Below are positions 22,623 to 33,368 of a stretch of 64,000 bases of DNA, in pieces. Origin of the DNA: Pantoea coffeiphila (GTDB lineage Bacteria > Pseudomonadota > Gammaproteobacteria > Enterobacterales > Enterobacteriaceae); the NCBI RefSeq assembly GCF_016909495.1, contig NZ_JAFBFW010000003.1:310001-374000 (forward strand). Direction: 5' to 3'. Made by a program: the position numbers and the translations under genes. Every line of letters begins with the position of its first letter. Position 1 is the stretch's first letter. Under the pieces are notes generated by a model, which was given only the letters and a program-made list of their open reading frames with translations, made no database searches and was not told the origin of the DNA.

Positions 22623-22860
22623 CTGACGAACGGAGTGAAGGCAACCGCGAAGCGGCGCGAGGACCGGCCCGTAGCCGCCCCCGGCCAGTCAGCGCTGGCA
22701 CGATCTGCCAGAAGAATTGAACTGACGGACGGAGTGAGGGCAATCGCGAAGCGGCGCGAGGACCAGCCCGTAGCCGCCCCCGACCAGTCAGCGCTGTCAC
22801 GGTTCAGTCAGAAAACCAGGCTGACACCCACCATTCAGCGCTGGCACGAACCGCCAGAAC
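22623..22860 (+). repeat. 99-bp tandem repeat, two full units and a partial third
   Basis: Units begin with CTGACG/CTGACA at 22623, 22722 and 22821, a constant 99-base period. Units 1 and 2 share long near-identical blocks (GCGAAGCGGCGCGAGGACC, CCCGTAGCCGCCCCCG and CAGTCAGCGCTG). Unit 3 is internally deleted to about 40 bases, keeping TTCAGCGCTGGCACGA. The third unit ends six bases before the 3' end of paeA, so the array lies immediately downstream of that gene. Confidence 0.8.
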
Positions 22861-22865
22861 TAAAA

Positions 22866-24200
22866 TTACTCTTCGGCACCCGCTTCAGGCGCGCGAGGCA
22901 ATACCGGTGCCGCCGGGCGGGCATCCACACGGGTCACCAGCAGCTGATCGATACGGTAGCTATCGATATCCACCACCTCAAACTTATAGCCGTGGAACTT
23001 CACAAAATCGGTACGCTTCGGAATCTTACGCAGCATAAACATCATAAAGCCGCCAATCGTCTCGTAGTTACCGGACTGCGGGAACTCATCGATATCCAGC
23101 ACGCGCATCACGTCATCAATCGGCGTACCGCCCTCAACCAGCCATGAATTCTCGTCGCGGGCCACAATCTGCTCTTCCATACCCTGGCCGACCAGATCGC
23201 CCATCAGCGTGGTCATCACGTCATTCAGCGTAATGATCCCCACCACCAGCGCATACTCGTTCATGATCACCGCAAAGTCTTCACCCGCGGCTTTAAAGCT
23301 CTCCAGCGCTTCAGACAGCGTCAGCGTATCCGGCACAATCAGCGCCGAACGGATCTGCACGCCGCTGTTCAGCGTCATACTCTGATTGCCCAATACGCGC
23401 AGCAGCAGCTCTTTGGAGTCAACATAGCCGACGATATGGTCGATATCTTCATTACACACCAGGAACTTGGAGTGCGGATGCTGGGCGATTTTCCCCTTGA
23501 GGCTGGCCTCATCCTCATGCAGATCGAACCAGACCACGTTTTCACGCGAGGTCATCGACGACGGCACGGTACGGGATTCCAGCTCAAACACGTTTTCAAT
23601 CAGCTCGTGTTCCTGCTTGCGCAATACCCCGGCCAGCGCACCGGCTTCCACCACCGCGTAAATATCGTCAGAAGTGATGTCGTCTTTACGCACCAGCGGG
23701 ATCTTAAACAGGCGGAAGATAATGTTGGCGCCGCCGTTAAAGAACCACACCAGCGGGCGGAACAGGAACAGGCAGAAACGCATCGGGTTGATGATTCTCA
23801 GCGCCACGCTTTCCGGTGCAATCATCCCCAGGCGTTTCGGGAACAGATCGGCAAACAGAATAAACAGGCTGGTCACCAGCGTGAAGGAGCAGATAAAACT
23901 GAGGCGCTCCGCCAGTTCCGGCTCCACCATCCGTTCAAACAACGAGCGGAAAGCCGGAGAGAAGGCCGCATCGCCGACGATACCACCGAGGATCGCCACG
24001 GCGTTCAGGCCAATCTGCACGACGGTAAAGAACATCCCCGGCGTTTCCTGCATTTTCAGCACGCGCTGGGCGTTGATGTTGCCTTCATCCGCCATGATTT
24101 TCAGTTTGATTTTACGGGCGGCTGCCAGAGAGATTTCTGAAAGGGAGAAGAATGAGCTGATCGCAATCAGCAGTAAAATGACAAGCAAGCTGTCTAACAT
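22866..24200 (-). CDS. paeA: Polyamine exporter PaeA (YtfL), CNNM/CorC family
   Basis: PaeA (formerly YtfL) is an inner-membrane protein that exports cadaverine and putrescine in E. coli and Salmonella. The 444-residue product has an N-terminal DUF21/CNNM domain with several membrane segments (MLDSLLVILLLIAISSFFSLSEIS, MFFTVVQIGLNAVAILGG, FICSFTLVTSLFILFADLFPKRLGM), two CBS domains (about residues 205-330), and a C-terminal CorC/HlyC domain (WLVEGGTPIDDVMRVLDIDEFP). The 3' end abuts the tandem repeat array. Confidence 0.92.
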   Translation of the reverse strand: MLDSLLVILLLIAISSFFSLSEISLAAARKIKLKIMADEGNINAQRVLKMQETPGMFFTVVQIGLNAVAILGGIVGDAAFSPAFRSLFERMVEPELAERLSFICSFTLVTSLFILFADLFPKRLGMIAPESVALRIINPMRFCLFLFRPLVWFFNGGANIIFRLFKIPLVRKDDITSDDIYAVVEAGALAGVLRKQEHELIENVFELESRTVPSSMTSRENVVWFDLHEDEASLKGKIAQHPHSKFLVCNEDIDHIVGYVDSKELLLRVLGNQSMTLNSGVQIRSALIVPDTLTLSEALESFKAAGEDFAVIMNEYALVVGIITLNDVMTTLMGDLVGQGMEEQIVARDENSWLVEGGTPIDDVMRVLDIDEFPQSGNYETIGGFMMFMLRKIPKRTDFVKFHGYKFEVVDIDSYRIDQLLVTRVDARPAAPVLPRAPEAGAEE

Positions 24201-24659
24201 ACACTATCCATACAATGGCTCATCTCTTATGGCATTCAGTTTTATCACTGCGCGAATGAAGAGGGGCCGGGTTAATTACTTGTCATTTTTGGCCTGGGCA
24301 GCGCGCGGGATTCTGCATCATTCTACGTATTGAGCGTACAGGGCTATCCGTGCCAAAAATGTCTGCGCCAGTTCGGCAAAGTACGCCGGGGCAGAAGGGT
24401 TATCAGGTTGTGAAAAAGCCTGTGCAGCGATTATAGCTGCGCCGACGAGCGCTTACAATTCCGGCGGAGGGAGGATCGCCACTTTACGGCGGGTGTTTGA
24501 TGGCAGATACCGTGAAAAGCAATCCGAACTGGAATCATTCCGTAAATACAGCGTTGAAACTTGTTTGATACGGAGAGCGCGTTAAACTCCATTAAGTCTA
24601 TTGAATAATTACAGATTAAGCCCGGTGGATGGTGGGCTGGCAAAAAAACGGGAGTACGC
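24201..24659 (+). other. paeA-tamA divergent intergenic region
   Basis: 459 bases between divergent starts. In E. coli msrA occupies this position, but no MsrA motif (GCFWG) is present in any frame. I see no repeat here and no convincing operator; tamA and paeA promoters must lie here. Confidence 0.6.
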
Positions 24660-26399
24660 GTGCCACGAATTCATGTCTATTGCATGTCTTGTTTGCTGAT
24701 CGCCGCACCTGCCGCAGAGGCGGCGAATGTGCGTTTACAGGTGACAGGATTATCCGGGGAACTACAGAAGAACGTCAGGGCGCGTTTATCCACGATTACT
24801 AACGATGAAGTGACCTCCGACGGGCGCTTCCGTTCGCGCGTGAGCGTGGCGGTAAAAGAGGGCCTGAAGGCGCTGGGATATTATGAGCCGCAGATCGACT
24901 TTGAACTGCGCCCCGCTCCGGCAAAGGGCGGCCGACCGGTACTGCTGGCCAAGGTGACTCCTGGCGAGCCGGTTAAAATCGCCGGTGAAACCATTATCTT
25001 ACGCGGCGGTGCGCGCACCGATAGCGACGTGCAGCAGCTGGTGCGTGACGGAAAGCCAAAGATTGGCAGCGTGTTGAATCACGGCCAGTACGACAAATTT
25101 AAAAGCTCTCTTTCAGGCCTGGCGCTGCGCAAAGGCTACTTTGATGGTGAATACCGCAAAAGCCAGCTCGGCGTATCGGTTGAGCGGCGCGAAGCCTTCT
25201 GGGATATCGACTACGATAGCGGCCAGCGCTATCGCTTCGGCCCGGTGACCTTTGAAGGCTCGCAGATTCGTGAAGAGTATCTGCAAAACCTGCTGCCGTT
25301 TAAGCAGGGTGATTACTACACCTCGCGCGATCTGGCCGAGCTGAACCGCCGCCTGTCCGCGACGGGCTGGTTTAACTCGGTGGTCGTGGCACCCGAGTTT
25401 GATAAAAGCCGCGAGAACAAAATTTTACCGTTGCACGGCGTTGTAACGCCGCGTACGGAAAACACCATTGAAACCGGCGTGGGCTACTCGACCGACGTGG
25501 GGCCGCGCGTTAAAGCAACCTGGAAAAAACCGTGGGTTAACTCCCGAGGGCACAGCTTCTCTACCAGTGCCAATGTTTCTGCACCCGAACAGCAGCTGGA
25601 TTTCAGCTACAAGGTGCCTTTACTGAAAAGCCCGCTGGAGCAGTATTACCTGCTGCAGGGCGGTCTGAAACGCACCGATCTTAACGATACCAAAGCCGAC
25701 TCCACCACCCTGGCCGCCTCACGCTACTGGGACAGTTCCAGCGGCTGGCAGCGGGCGATTAACCTGCGCTGGAGCCTCGATCACTTTACCCAGGGTAGCG
25801 TCACCAACACCACTATGCTGCTCTATCCGGGCGTTAGCGTTAACCGCACCCGTTCGCGCGGTGGCCTGATGCCGACGTGGGGTGACTCGCAGCGCTACTC
25901 GCTGGATGTATCCGATACCACCTGGGGATCGGACGTTGACTTCGCGGTGGTGCAGGCGCAAAACGTCTGGATTCGTACGCTGGAAGATAAACATCGCTTT
26001 GTGGTGCGCGGCAATCTCGGCTGGATTGAAACCAACGATTTCGAAAAAGTACCGCCCGATCTGCGCTTCTTCGCCGGTGGCGACCGCAGCATTCGTGGCT
26101 ACAAGTACAAAGGCATTTCGCCGCGCGATGACGACGGCAAGCTGACCGGTGCCTCCAAGCTGGCGACCGGATCGCTGGAGTACCAGTACAACGTGACGGG
26201 CAAATGGTGGGGCGCGGTGTTTATCGATTCGGGTGAAGCCGTTAACGATATCAAACAGAGCAACTTTAAGACCGGCGCGGGCTTCGGCGTGCGCTGGCAG
26301 TCGCCGGTGGGGCCAATCAAGGTTGATATAGCCCGCCCAATCGGCGACCAGGACGATCGCGATATTCAGTTTTACATTGGACTGGGGCCTGAACTATGA
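24660..26399 (+). CDS. tamA: Translocation and assembly module subunit TamA
   Basis: TamA is an Omp85-family outer-membrane protein which, with TamB, helps assemble some outer-membrane proteins and is implicated in phospholipid transport. The 579-residue product has a short signal peptide (about 21 residues ending PAAEA), three POTRA domains (to about residue 265), and a 16-strand barrel with the Omp85 motif [13 protein letters not shown]. It ends in a typical barrel C-terminus. The start is GTG with a good site (CGGGAG). The stop overlaps tamB by four bases (ATGA). Confidence 0.95.
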   Translation: MPRIHVYCMSCLLIAAPAAEAANVRLQVTGLSGELQKNVRARLSTITNDEVTSDGRFRSRVSVAVKEGLKALGYYEPQIDFELRPAPAKGGRPVLLAKVTPGEPVKIAGETIILRGGARTDSDVQQLVRDGKPKIGSVLNHGQYDKFKSSLSGLALRKGYFDGEYRKSQLGVSVERREAFWDIDYDSGQRYRFGPVTFEGSQIREEYLQNLLPFKQGDYYTSRDLAELNRRLSATGWFNSVVVAPEFDKSRENKILPLHGVVTPRTENTIETGVGYSTDVGPRVKATWKKPWVNSRGHSFSTSANVSAPEQQLDFSYKVPLLKSPLEQYYLLQGGLKRTDLNDTKADSTTLAASRYWDSSSGWQRAINLRWSLDHFTQGSVTNTTMLLYPGVSVNRTRSRGGLMPTWGDSQRYSLDVSDTTWGSDVDFAVVQAQNVWIRTLEDKHRFVVRGNLGWIETNDFEKVPPDLRFFAGGDRSIRGYKYKGISPRDDDGKLTGASKLATGSLEYQYNVTGKWWGAVFIDSGEAVNDIKQSNFKTGAGFGVRWQSPVGPIKVDIARPIGDQDDRDIQFYIGLGPEL

Positions 26400-29300
26400 A
26401 GTGGTGGAAAAAGGGCCTGATTGGCATAGTGATATTTATTGTGCTGCTGCTGGGTGGCATTGCGTTTCTGCTGGGTACCACCAGCGGACTGCATCTGGTG
26501 CTGAACTCCGCCGCTCGCTGGGTGCCGGGGCTGGAAATCCAGCAGGTCAACGGCGGCTGGCGAGATCTGACGTTGAAGGGCGTCAAATACGAGATGCCTG
26601 GCGTATCGGTTAACGCCGGAGAATTTCATCTGGCGCTGCGGCTGGGCTGCCTGAAGCAGAGCGCATTCTGCGTTAACGATCTGTCACTGAAGGACGTCTA
26701 TGTAGCGGTGGACAGCAAACAGCTGGCCTCTGCTGAGAACCCACCGGTCGAGGACGAGTCCACAACCGGCGAAATCAGCACGCCGTACCCGCTGACGCTC
26801 AGCCGACTGGCGCTGCATAACATCAATGTGAAGATTGACGACACGGCGGTTTCACTGGCGGACTTTACCAGCGGCATGCACTGGGAAGGGCGCGGTATGA
26901 CGCTGACGCCAACTCACATTCAGGGGCTGCTGATCGCCCTGCCGAAAGCCGCGAAAGTGGCCAATGAAGAAGTGGTTCAGCCGAAGATTCAGGACCCGCA
27001 GCCGGAAGAAAAACCGCTGGGGGAAACGCTGAAAGCGATGTTCGAGCAGCCGCTGCTGCCGAATCTGCCGGAGTTTACGCTGCCGCTGGATGTCAATGTG
27101 CAGCAGATCCTCGGTGAACAGCTGCGTCTGACCGGCGATACCGATATCACCGTCAATCGCCTGCTGGTGAAAGCCAAAACTGAGAATAATCATCTGGCGC
27201 TGCAAACGCTGGATGTCGACGCGGTTCAGGGGCAGCTCAACGCGCAGGGCGAAGCCACCCTGAGCGGCAGCTGGCCAATGAACTTCACCCTTAACGGCGA
27301 GATGAATATCGATCCGCTGAAGGGGGAAAAGATCAAAATGATCCTCGGCGGCGGTCTGCGTGAAACGCTGACTCTGGCGCTGAATCTTTCCGGCCCGGTG
27401 CGGGCACAGCTGGATGCCGACACCCGTCTTGCCGAAGCAGGCCTGCCGCTGAATATGACGCTGCAAAGCCCGCAGCTGCGCTGGCCGCTGGAGGGGGAAA
27501 CGCAGTATGAAGCGGATAACTTTAACTTCAGCTTCAAGGGAAAAGCGACCGACTATGTGATGTCGCTGAAGGCGGCGCTACAGGGGCAGGGCGTACCGCC
27601 CGCCACGGTCACCCTGGACGGTAAAGGTAACGTTGAGCAGTTCGCTATCGAAAAACTGAGGCTGGCCGCACTGCAGGGCACCGCCGATCTGAAAGCGCTG
27701 GTGGACTGGAGCAAGGCGATCAGCTGGAACAGCGAGCTGACTCTGACCGGCATTAACACCGCTAAGCAGTACCCGGACTGGCCGGCGAAGCTGGACGGTA
27801 AAATCACCACCCGCGGCAGCCTGTACGGCGGCAGCTGGCAGATGCGCGTGCCGGAGCTGAAGCTACGTGGCAACGTGCGTAATAACGCCATCAGCGCCGA
27901 CGGCACGCTGTACGGCAACAGCTACAACCAGTGGGATATTCCCGGCATCAAGCTGATTCTGGGGCGTAACAACGTCAATCTGAAAGGTTCGCTGGGCGAG
28001 AAGCTGAATCTGGATGCGGATATCGACGCCCAGCATCTGGATAATGCGTTGCCGGGCCTCGGCGGGGTGGCGAAAGGCACCATCCGCGCGCGCGGCGATC
28101 TGAAAACCCCGCAGCTGCTGGCCGACCTGACCGCCAGCGGACTGCGCTGGCAGGCGCTCAGCATTGGTCGCGTGCTGCTGAAAGGCGACGTCAGCTCCGG
28201 TGAGCAGATTCAGGGCAAGCTGAATCTGCGTGTCGATCAGGTGAAGCAGGATGCGTTGTCGATCTCGCAGCTGACGCTGGATGCCAGCGGCAGCGAGAAG
28301 CAGCACCAGCTGAAGCTGAATATGCAGGGCGAACCGGTGTCCGGCCAGCTGGCGCTGAACGGCAGCTTTGACCGCGCCACGCAGCGCTGGCAGGGCACGC
28401 TCAACAATACCCGCTTTGACACGCCGGTCGGTGAATGGCGCTTAACCCGTGCGATTGCCCTCGACTACCTCAATACGAAGCAGACCATCAGCATCGGGCC
28501 ACACTGCTGGCAGAACCCGAACGCCGAGCTGTGCGTTCCGCAGACGGTGGAAGCCGGTCCGTCCGGCCGCGCGCGAGTGGTGTTGAACCGCTTTGATCTG
28601 GCGATGATCAAACCGTTTATGCCGGAAGAAACGCAGCTTAACGGTTCATTCAGCGGGGATGCCGACGTCAGCTGGACCGCCGACGGCGCACTGCCGACCG
28701 GGCGCATCTCGCTGAAAGGCAACGGCGTGAAAGTGGCGCAGGACGTGCAGGGGAACACGCTGCCGATCGCCTTCGATACGCTGAACCTGAACGCGGCGCT
28801 GAAAAATGGCCGCGCGCAGCTCGACTGGCTGATCCGCATTGCCAACAACGGCCAGCTGGACGGCAACGTGCAAATAGCCGATCCGCAGGGCCGCCGTACG
28901 CTCTCCGGCAACGTCAATATCACCAACCTGTCGCTGGCGATGCTCAATCCGGCGCTGATGCAGGGCGAGAAAGTCTCCGGCGTGCTGAACAGTAATCTGC
29001 GCCTGGGCGGTAATCTGCAAAAACCGCAGGTCTTCGGCCAGCTTGGCCTGCGGAATGTGGATGTGGAAGGCAGCTTTATGCCGGTGGATCTCACCACCGC
29101 GAACCTCTCGATGCTGTTTAACGGTATGAGCTCTACGCTGGAAGGGGTAATTCAGACCTCGCAGGGGCAGATTACGCTTAACGGTAACGCCGACTGGAGC
29201 CAGCTGAATGCCTGGCGGGCACGCGTCGCGGCCAAAGGCGATCGCGTGCGGGTGACCGTGCCGCCGATGGTGCGGATGGACGTTTCACCGGACCTGGTGT

Positions 29301-30169
29301 TTGAAGCCACGCCGGAGCTGTTCAATCTTGATGGCCGGGTGGATATCCCGTGGGCGCGTATCACGGTGCAGGAAGTGCCGGAAAGCGCGGTGGGCGTCTC
29401 GTCGGATGAAGTGCTGCTGGATAAAAACCTGCAGCCGATTGCGCCGAAATCGACCTCAATCCCGATCAACAGCAACCTGATTATCCACGTTGGTGATGAT
29501 GTACGCCTCAGCGCCTTTGGCCTGAAGGCGAAGCTGAACGGCGATCTGAAACTGGTGCAGGATAAACGCGGGCTGGGGCTGAACGGCCAGATTAACATTC
29601 CGTCCGGGCGCTTCCACGCCTATGGCCAGGATTTGATCGTCCGTAAGGGCGAGCTGCAGTTTGCCGGTCCGCCGGACCAGCCGTATCTCAACATCGAAGC
29701 GATTCGTAACCCGGAAGCCACCGAAGATGACGTGACCGCAGGCGTGCGCGTCACCGGCCTGGCCGATGAGCCGAAGGCGGAAGTGTTCTCCGACCCGGCG
29801 ATGTCGCAGCAGGAAGCGCTCTCCTACCTGCTTCGCGGGCAGGGTCTGCAAACCTCCGGCAGCGACAGCGACGCATTAACTTCCGCTCTGGTTGGATTGG
29901 GGGTTGCACAAAGTGGTCAAGTTGTGGGTAAAATCGGCGAGACCTTCGGTGTCAGCAACCTGGCGCTGGATACTGCAGGGGTTGGCGACAGCCAGCAGGT
30001 GCAGGTCAGCGGCTATGTGCTGCCGGGTCTACAGGTAAAATACGGTGTTGGCATATTTGATTCACTGGCGACGTTAACTCTGCGTTATCGCCTGATGCCC
30101 AAACTCTATTTGGAAGCAGTGTCTGGCATAGATCAGGCTCTGGATGTGCTTTATCAGTTTGAGTTCTAG
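26396..30169 (+). CDS. tamB: Translocation and assembly module subunit TamB
   Basis: TamB is a very long, inner-membrane-anchored AsmA-like protein that spans the periplasm as a beta-taco groove and partners TamA. The 1257-residue product starts with one transmembrane segment (about residues 7-28), then repeated beta-strand-rich segments, and ends in the conserved TamB C-terminal domain (about residues 930-1257), with [19 protein letters not shown] and [26 protein letters not shown]. It is translationally coupled to tamA and is followed by ytfP after 2 bases. Confidence 0.96.
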   Translation: MKWWKKGLIGIVIFIVLLLGGIAFLLGTTSGLHLVLNSAARWVPGLEIQQVNGGWRDLTLKGVKYEMPGVSVNAGEFHLALRLGCLKQSAFCVNDLSLKDVYVAVDSKQLASAENPPVEDESTTGEISTPYPLTLSRLALHNINVKIDDTAVSLADFTSGMHWEGRGMTLTPTHIQGLLIALPKAAKVANEEVVQPKIQDPQPEEKPLGETLKAMFEQPLLPNLPEFTLPLDVNVQQILGEQLRLTGDTDITVNRLLVKAKTENNHLALQTLDVDAVQGQLNAQGEATLSGSWPMNFTLNGEMNIDPLKGEKIKMILGGGLRETLTLALNLSGPVRAQLDADTRLAEAGLPLNMTLQSPQLRWPLEGETQYEADNFNFSFKGKATDYVMSLKAALQGQGVPPATVTLDGKGNVEQFAIEKLRLAALQGTADLKALVDWSKAISWNSELTLTGINTAKQYPDWPAKLDGKITTRGSLYGGSWQMRVPELKLRGNVRNNAISADGTLYGNSYNQWDIPGIKLILGRNNVNLKGSLGEKLNLDADIDAQHLDNALPGLGGVAKGTIRARGDLKTPQLLADLTASGLRWQALSIGRVLLKGDVSSGEQIQGKLNLRVDQVKQDALSISQLTLDASGSEKQHQLKLNMQGEPVSGQLALNGSFDRATQRWQGTLNNTRFDTPVGEWRLTRAIALDYLNTKQTISIGPHCWQNPNAELCVPQTVEAGPSGRARVVLNRFDLAMIKPFMPEETQLNGSFSGDADVSWTADGALPTGRISLKGNGVKVAQDVQGNTLPIAFDTLNLNAALKNGRAQLDWLIRIANNGQLDGNVQIADPQGRRTLSGNVNITNLSLAMLNPALMQGEKVSGVLNSNLRLGGNLQKPQVFGQLGLRNVDVEGSFMPVDLTTANLSMLFNGMSSTLEGVIQTSQGQITLNGNADWSQLNAWRARVAAKGDRVRVTVPPMVRMDVSPDLVFEATPELFNLDGRVDIPWARITVQEVPESAVGVSSDEVLLDKNLQPIAPKSTSIPINSNLIIHVGDDVRLSAFGLKAKLNGDLKLVQDKRGLGLNGQINIPSGRFHAYGQDLIVRKGELQFAGPPDQPYLNIEAIRNPEATEDDVTAGVRVTGLADEPKAEVFSDPAMSQQEALSYLLRGQGLQTSGSDSDALTSALVGLGVAQSGQVVGKIGETFGVSNLALDTAGVGDSQQVQVSGYVLPGLQVKYGVGIFDSLATLTLRYRLMPKLYLEAVSGIDQALDVLYQFEF

Positions 30170-30171
30170 CA

Positions 30172-30519
30172 ATGCGAATAATTGTCTACGGCAGTCTGCG
30201 ACGCAAGCAAGGTAACAGTCACTGGATGACGAACGGGCAGTGGTTGGGCGATCATCTGATCGACGGCTACGAGCTCTACAGCCTTGGTCATTACCCGGGC
30301 GTGGTCCCGGGTGAGGGGCAGGTCTATTGTGAAGTTTATCGGATCGATGCCTCAACCCTGGGGGAGCTGGATGCTCTGAGAGAAACCGGCGGGGAGTACA
30401 AGCGTGAGCTGCTACAAACCCCGTACGGCAGTGCGTGGCTGTACGTGTATCAGCGTTCCGTCTCAGGCAGAAAGCGCATCGTTAGCGGTGACTGGCTGCA
30501 AAGAGAGGCCGGTGAATAA
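30172..30519 (+). CDS. ytfP: Gamma-glutamylcyclotransferase-like protein YtfP
   Basis: A 115-residue protein of the AIG2/GGCT family, with the signature MRIIVYGSLRRKQGNSHWM, LYSLGHYPGVVPG and the acidic GELDALRETGGEY segment holding the usual catalytic Glu region. Biochemical role in enterobacteria is not settled. It lies two bases after tamB, so the three genes form one operon closed by a bidirectional terminator. Confidence 0.9.
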   Translation: MRIIVYGSLRRKQGNSHWMTNGQWLGDHLIDGYELYSLGHYPGVVPGEGQVYCEVYRIDASTLGELDALRETGGEYKRELLQTPYGSAWLYVYQRSVSGRKRIVSGDWLQREAGE

Positions 30520-30540
30520 CCGCTCTTTCCTGAAAACAAA

Positions 30541-30568
30541 AACACCGCTCAGTGAGCGGTGTTTTTTT
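30541..30568. terminator. Bidirectional terminator between ytfP and ppa
   Basis: AACACCGCTC/GAGCGGTGTT is a 10-bp stem with a 3-base loop. A T-run follows on the plus strand, and the minus strand is also T-rich beyond the stem (TTTGTTTTC). Confidence 0.9.
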
Positions 30569-30587
30569 ACTTTAAAGCGCGCAAAGA

Positions 30588-31118
30588 TTACTTCTTAGCA
30601 GCACGCTCGAAAGAAGAGACGATCTCAGCTTTAGCGGCTTCAACGCCTTCCCAACCGTCAACCTTAACCCATTTGCCTTTTTCCAGCGCTTTATACTGCT
30701 CGAAGAAGTGGGTGATCTGGCCGCGCAGCAGCTCAGGCAGGTCGTTCACATCCTGGATGTGCTCGTATTCTTTGCTCAGCTTGCTGTGTGGTACTGCAAC
30801 AACTTTGGCATCTTCACCAGACTCGTCGGTCATTTTCAGCACGCCAACCGGACGGCAGCGAATCACTGAACCAGGCTGCAGTGGGTACGGGGTCGGTACC
30901 AGCACGTCAACCGGGTCCCCATCCAGAGACAGGGTGTTGTTGATGTAGCCGTAGTTGCACGGATAGAACATTGCTGTCGCCATAAAGCGGTCAACGAACA
31001 GAGCGCCAGACTCTTTGTCTACTTCGTATTTGATCGGAGAGGCGTTAGCCGGGATCTCAATAACAACGTAGATATCGTCTGGCAGGTCTTTGCCCGCTGG
31101 TACATGGTTCAGGCTCAT
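30588..31118 (-). CDS. ppa: Inorganic pyrophosphatase
   Basis: Ppa is a cytoplasmic, Mg-dependent family I pyrophosphatase that hydrolyses PPi and drives biosynthesis forward. The 176-residue product equals the E. coli length and has the signature segment with active-site aspartates (DGDPVDVLV) and the YGYINNTLS block. Upstream is a good site (AGGAACTCAGA before ATG). It converges on ytfP. Confidence 0.97.
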   Translation of the reverse strand: MSLNHVPAGKDLPDDIYVVIEIPANASPIKYEVDKESGALFVDRFMATAMFYPCNYGYINNTLSLDGDPVDVLVPTPYPLQPGSVIRCRPVGVLKMTDESGEDAKVVAVPHSKLSKEYEHIQDVNDLPELLRGQITHFFEQYKALEKGKWVKVDGWEGVEAAKAEIVSSFERAAKK

Positions 31119-31240
31119 TCTGAGTTCCTTAAATCATATTAGGTTGAGTGCCGGCTATTATAGCCAGGTCAACTTTAAAGTCCTGCCCTTTTTCAGCGTT
31201 TAAGAATACGTCGGAGCGATAGCAGACTGTTCTGACCCGG

Positions 31241-32350
31241 CTAGCGGCTTATCTTCTGCTGTAAACGATTGAGCGCCTCGCGCTGGAACGCAATGAAGGC
31301 TTCACGCGGCTGCTGTAGTTTAATAAATTCCAGTAACGGATCGGTAACCTCGGTGCGGATACCGCTCAGCGTTTCCATCACTGCCAGCCCACAAAACGGC
31401 ACATAGGCTTCGGCATAACCCCCTTCATGCACCATCACCAGCCTGCCGTCACAAAGGTGGTCTGCGGTTTCCATTATTCGCGCGGTCATTTCACGGAAGC
31501 TGTCGCTGTGCAGCTGCATGCGCGCGAGCGGGTCCAGCGCGTTGGCATCATAGCCGCAGGCGATAACAATCAGCTGCGGGCGGAATTGTTCCAGCTGCGG
31601 TATAACGATGCGATCCAGCGCATAGAGATAAGCGTCATGGCCACCACCGGCTTCCAGGGGAATATTCAGATTGTAACCGTAGCCTTCGCCCTCGCCGCGA
31701 TCGTCCTCGCCGGAATAACCTGGAGGGAAGCAGCGATCCTGATGTAGCGAAATAGTCAGTACATCGCGGCGCTGACGGTAAATATATTGGGTGCCGTTAC
31801 CGTGGTGCACGTCCCAGTCTATCACTGCCACCCGTTCCACATCGAAGCGGGCTTTCGCCTGTTCGATCGCAATCGGGATATTCGCCAGAAAGCAAAATCC
31901 CATTGCCTGGTCCGGCAAGCAGTGGTGTCCGGGCGGGCGCGAAAGTGCGTAGGCGTTATCCAGTTCGCCCTGCAACACGGCGGCTACCGCTGCGCTTGCC
32001 AGTCCGGCAGAAAGGCGTGCGATTTCGTAACTGCCGGGCCCCATTGGTGCATCCTCACCAAACATACCGCCACCGTTATCGCTGATTTGCTTAAAGCGCT
32101 GCAAATAGTGAGCCGGGTGAACCCGCAGCAGATCTTCTTCACTGGCAGGGCTGGCACTGCGCAAATGAAGCTGCGCTGAGAGGCCGGATACGTCCATCAG
32201 GTTCTTCATCCGCCGCTTGGTTTCGGCAGATTCTGCGTGGCCGCTGCCGCTGGGCGGCTGCACCCAGCCACCAATCGGTAAGATAGCGGCATGCAGCCCG
32301 GTGCTGTGCCAGAAACAACGTTCATCATGAAAAAAGCCGGTATTGCGCAT
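31241..32350 (-). CDS. Class II histone-deacetylase-like amidohydrolase
   Basis: A 369-residue arginase/deacetylase-fold enzyme. Catalytic histidines H142-H143 (RPPGHH), zinc ligands D180 and H182 (DWDVHHGNGT) and D268 (CGYDANALDP), and the transition-state tyrosine Y312 (HEGGY) are all in place, so it should be active. Bacterial relatives remove acetyl groups from polyamines, small amides or sometimes proteins; the substrate here is unknown. It sits between ppa and a divergent MoaF gene where E. coli has ytfQRT-yjfF, so it is an accessory gene. Confidence 0.88.
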   Translation of the reverse strand: MRNTGFFHDERCFWHSTGLHAAILPIGGWVQPPSGSGHAESAETKRRMKNLMDVSGLSAQLHLRSASPASEEDLLRVHPAHYLQRFKQISDNGGGMFGEDAPMGPGSYEIARLSAGLASAAVAAVLQGELDNAYALSRPPGHHCLPDQAMGFCFLANIPIAIEQAKARFDVERVAVIDWDVHHGNGTQYIYRQRRDVLTISLHQDRCFPPGYSGEDDRGEGEGYGYNLNIPLEAGGGHDAYLYALDRIVIPQLEQFRPQLIVIACGYDANALDPLARMQLHSDSFREMTARIMETADHLCDGRLVMVHEGGYAEAYVPFCGLAVMETLSGIRTEVTDPLLEFIKLQQPREAFIAFQREALNRLQQKISR

Positions 32351-32526
32351 GGTGTTTCTCTCCGCTGCGTCACTGGTCGGTTTTCTACTTTAGGTGAAGA
32401 CAGGCGGGTTTATCTTCGTCCTTAAGGACGATGGAGCGTGCGTAAGAAACGATGAACACTGCTTTTTGGGCCTGGTGCTTGTCGGTTCAGGGCACCGCGA
32501 CCCTATAAAAAACCATGGAGGTTATG

Positions 32527-33327
32527 ATGAGCAATGAAGCAGTTTATATCCCGGTTGGCGAACTTGCGGACGGGTTTGCCAGGGAGAGTTATGTATTACC
32601 GGCGGTTGCGCCTCATAAATCGGCCCTGCTACTGCACTTCCCCGTCGGCGGCAAGTTAAGCTGTCGTTTTACCGGTGATGCCATGCTGGAGTGGAATCAC
32701 CAGCCAGCGGTTCCATGCCGGATCACGGCCATTCGTGATGGTATTGAGTTTATCGATTTTGTCGATAACCAGCGCCGCAGCAGTACGCTGACGCTGATTT
32801 GCGATCATCATCGTGGCTGCTTTTCCCTTGTTTCTGGCCAGCTGCCCAGCGAGCAGCAAATTCGCCTGGCCGCCTTCAGCCGCATTGAACAGGGGCTGCC
32901 GCTGACCGGGGTTCGGGTTGAAATACGCTGCGGGCGGCTTGACGGCCCATGCAACCCCGATTCGCCGCTTCACGGCATCAGCCCGGATCTGATTGGCATG
33001 CGTAATCAGTACCGTTACAACCCGCATGAATGCTATGAGCATGTCTACCTCAATGCGAATAACTACGCCTGGCACTGCCTCGAGGGGGTTGAAAAAGGAC
33101 TGGCGGATGTTGATCGCTGCCATACGATAAAAATCACCGAGCGGCTGTATCTGTTTATCTGGCAGGAAAAAATCGTGCCGACGCTTGGCGTCGTGCTGAT
33201 CGACATGGCGCAGTTGCGGAGCGACGGAAAGATCCTCGGCTATCAGCAGCACAATTTGCGGGAAATCACTAACTTTGCGATGGGGGCGCAGGTATCGGTG
33301 CTGAACGTCACCCGGCATAGCGGATGA
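32527..33327 (+). CDS. MoaF family protein
   Basis: A 266-residue protein resembling MoaF, named from the Klebsiella moaEF monoamine regulon. The recognised features are the N-terminal VGELADGFA segment and the C-terminal ECYEHVYLNANNYAWHCLEGVEKGLADVDRCH block, followed by LYLFIWQEKIVPTLGVVLIDM. The fold is lipocalin-like; the molecular function is not established. I choose the ATG at 32527 because GGAGG lies five bases upstream; ATGs at 32515 and 32524 are also in frame. It is divergent from the deacetylase with 176 bases between. Confidence 0.75.
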   Translation: MSNEAVYIPVGELADGFARESYVLPAVAPHKSALLLHFPVGGKLSCRFTGDAMLEWNHQPAVPCRITAIRDGIEFIDFVDNQRRSSTLTLICDHHRGCFSLVSGQLPSEQQIRLAAFSRIEQGLPLTGVRVEIRCGRLDGPCNPDSPLHGISPDLIGMRNQYRYNPHECYEHVYLNANNYAWHCLEGVEKGLADVDRCHTIKITERLYLFIWQEKIVPTLGVVLIDMAQLRSDGKILGYQQHNLREITNFAMGAQVSVLNVTRHSG

Positions 33328-33336
33328 ACAAAAGAA

Positions 33337-33360
33337 CAGGGCGGTCGTATGACCGCCCTG
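33337..33360 (-). terminator. Terminator downstream of fbp
   Basis: CAGGGCGGTC/GACCGCCCTG is a 10-bp stem with a 4-base loop. On the minus strand it is followed by TTCTTTTGTT, so it fits fbp best, but it also lies just after the moaF-like gene. Confidence 0.8.
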
Positions 33361-33368
33361 ATTAACCG

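Larger units (their letters stand above)
21847..22865 (+). other. Repeat-rich interval between ytfK and paeA
   Basis: About 1 kb without a convincing gene. It holds the ytfK terminator, a long inverted repeat element (21958-22163), a diverged second copy of that element's right part (22205-22275), a more AT-rich spacer (about 22280-22490), and a GC-rich 99-bp tandem repeat with an inverted arm (22495-22860). Short frames through it, such as the minus-strand 22486-22800 frame, simply translate the repeats. Confidence 0.8.

Noticed and set aside
22486-22800. Minus-strand 104-residue frame with an internal peptide repeat (ALTGRGRLRAGPRAASRLPSLR)
   Set aside because: It is the direct translation of the 99-bp tandem DNA repeat, with no ribosome-binding site and no family resemblance.
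24431-24643. Minus-strand 70-residue frame upstream of tamA
   Set aside because: No recognisable domain, no ribosome-binding site and no match to the msrA expected at this place.
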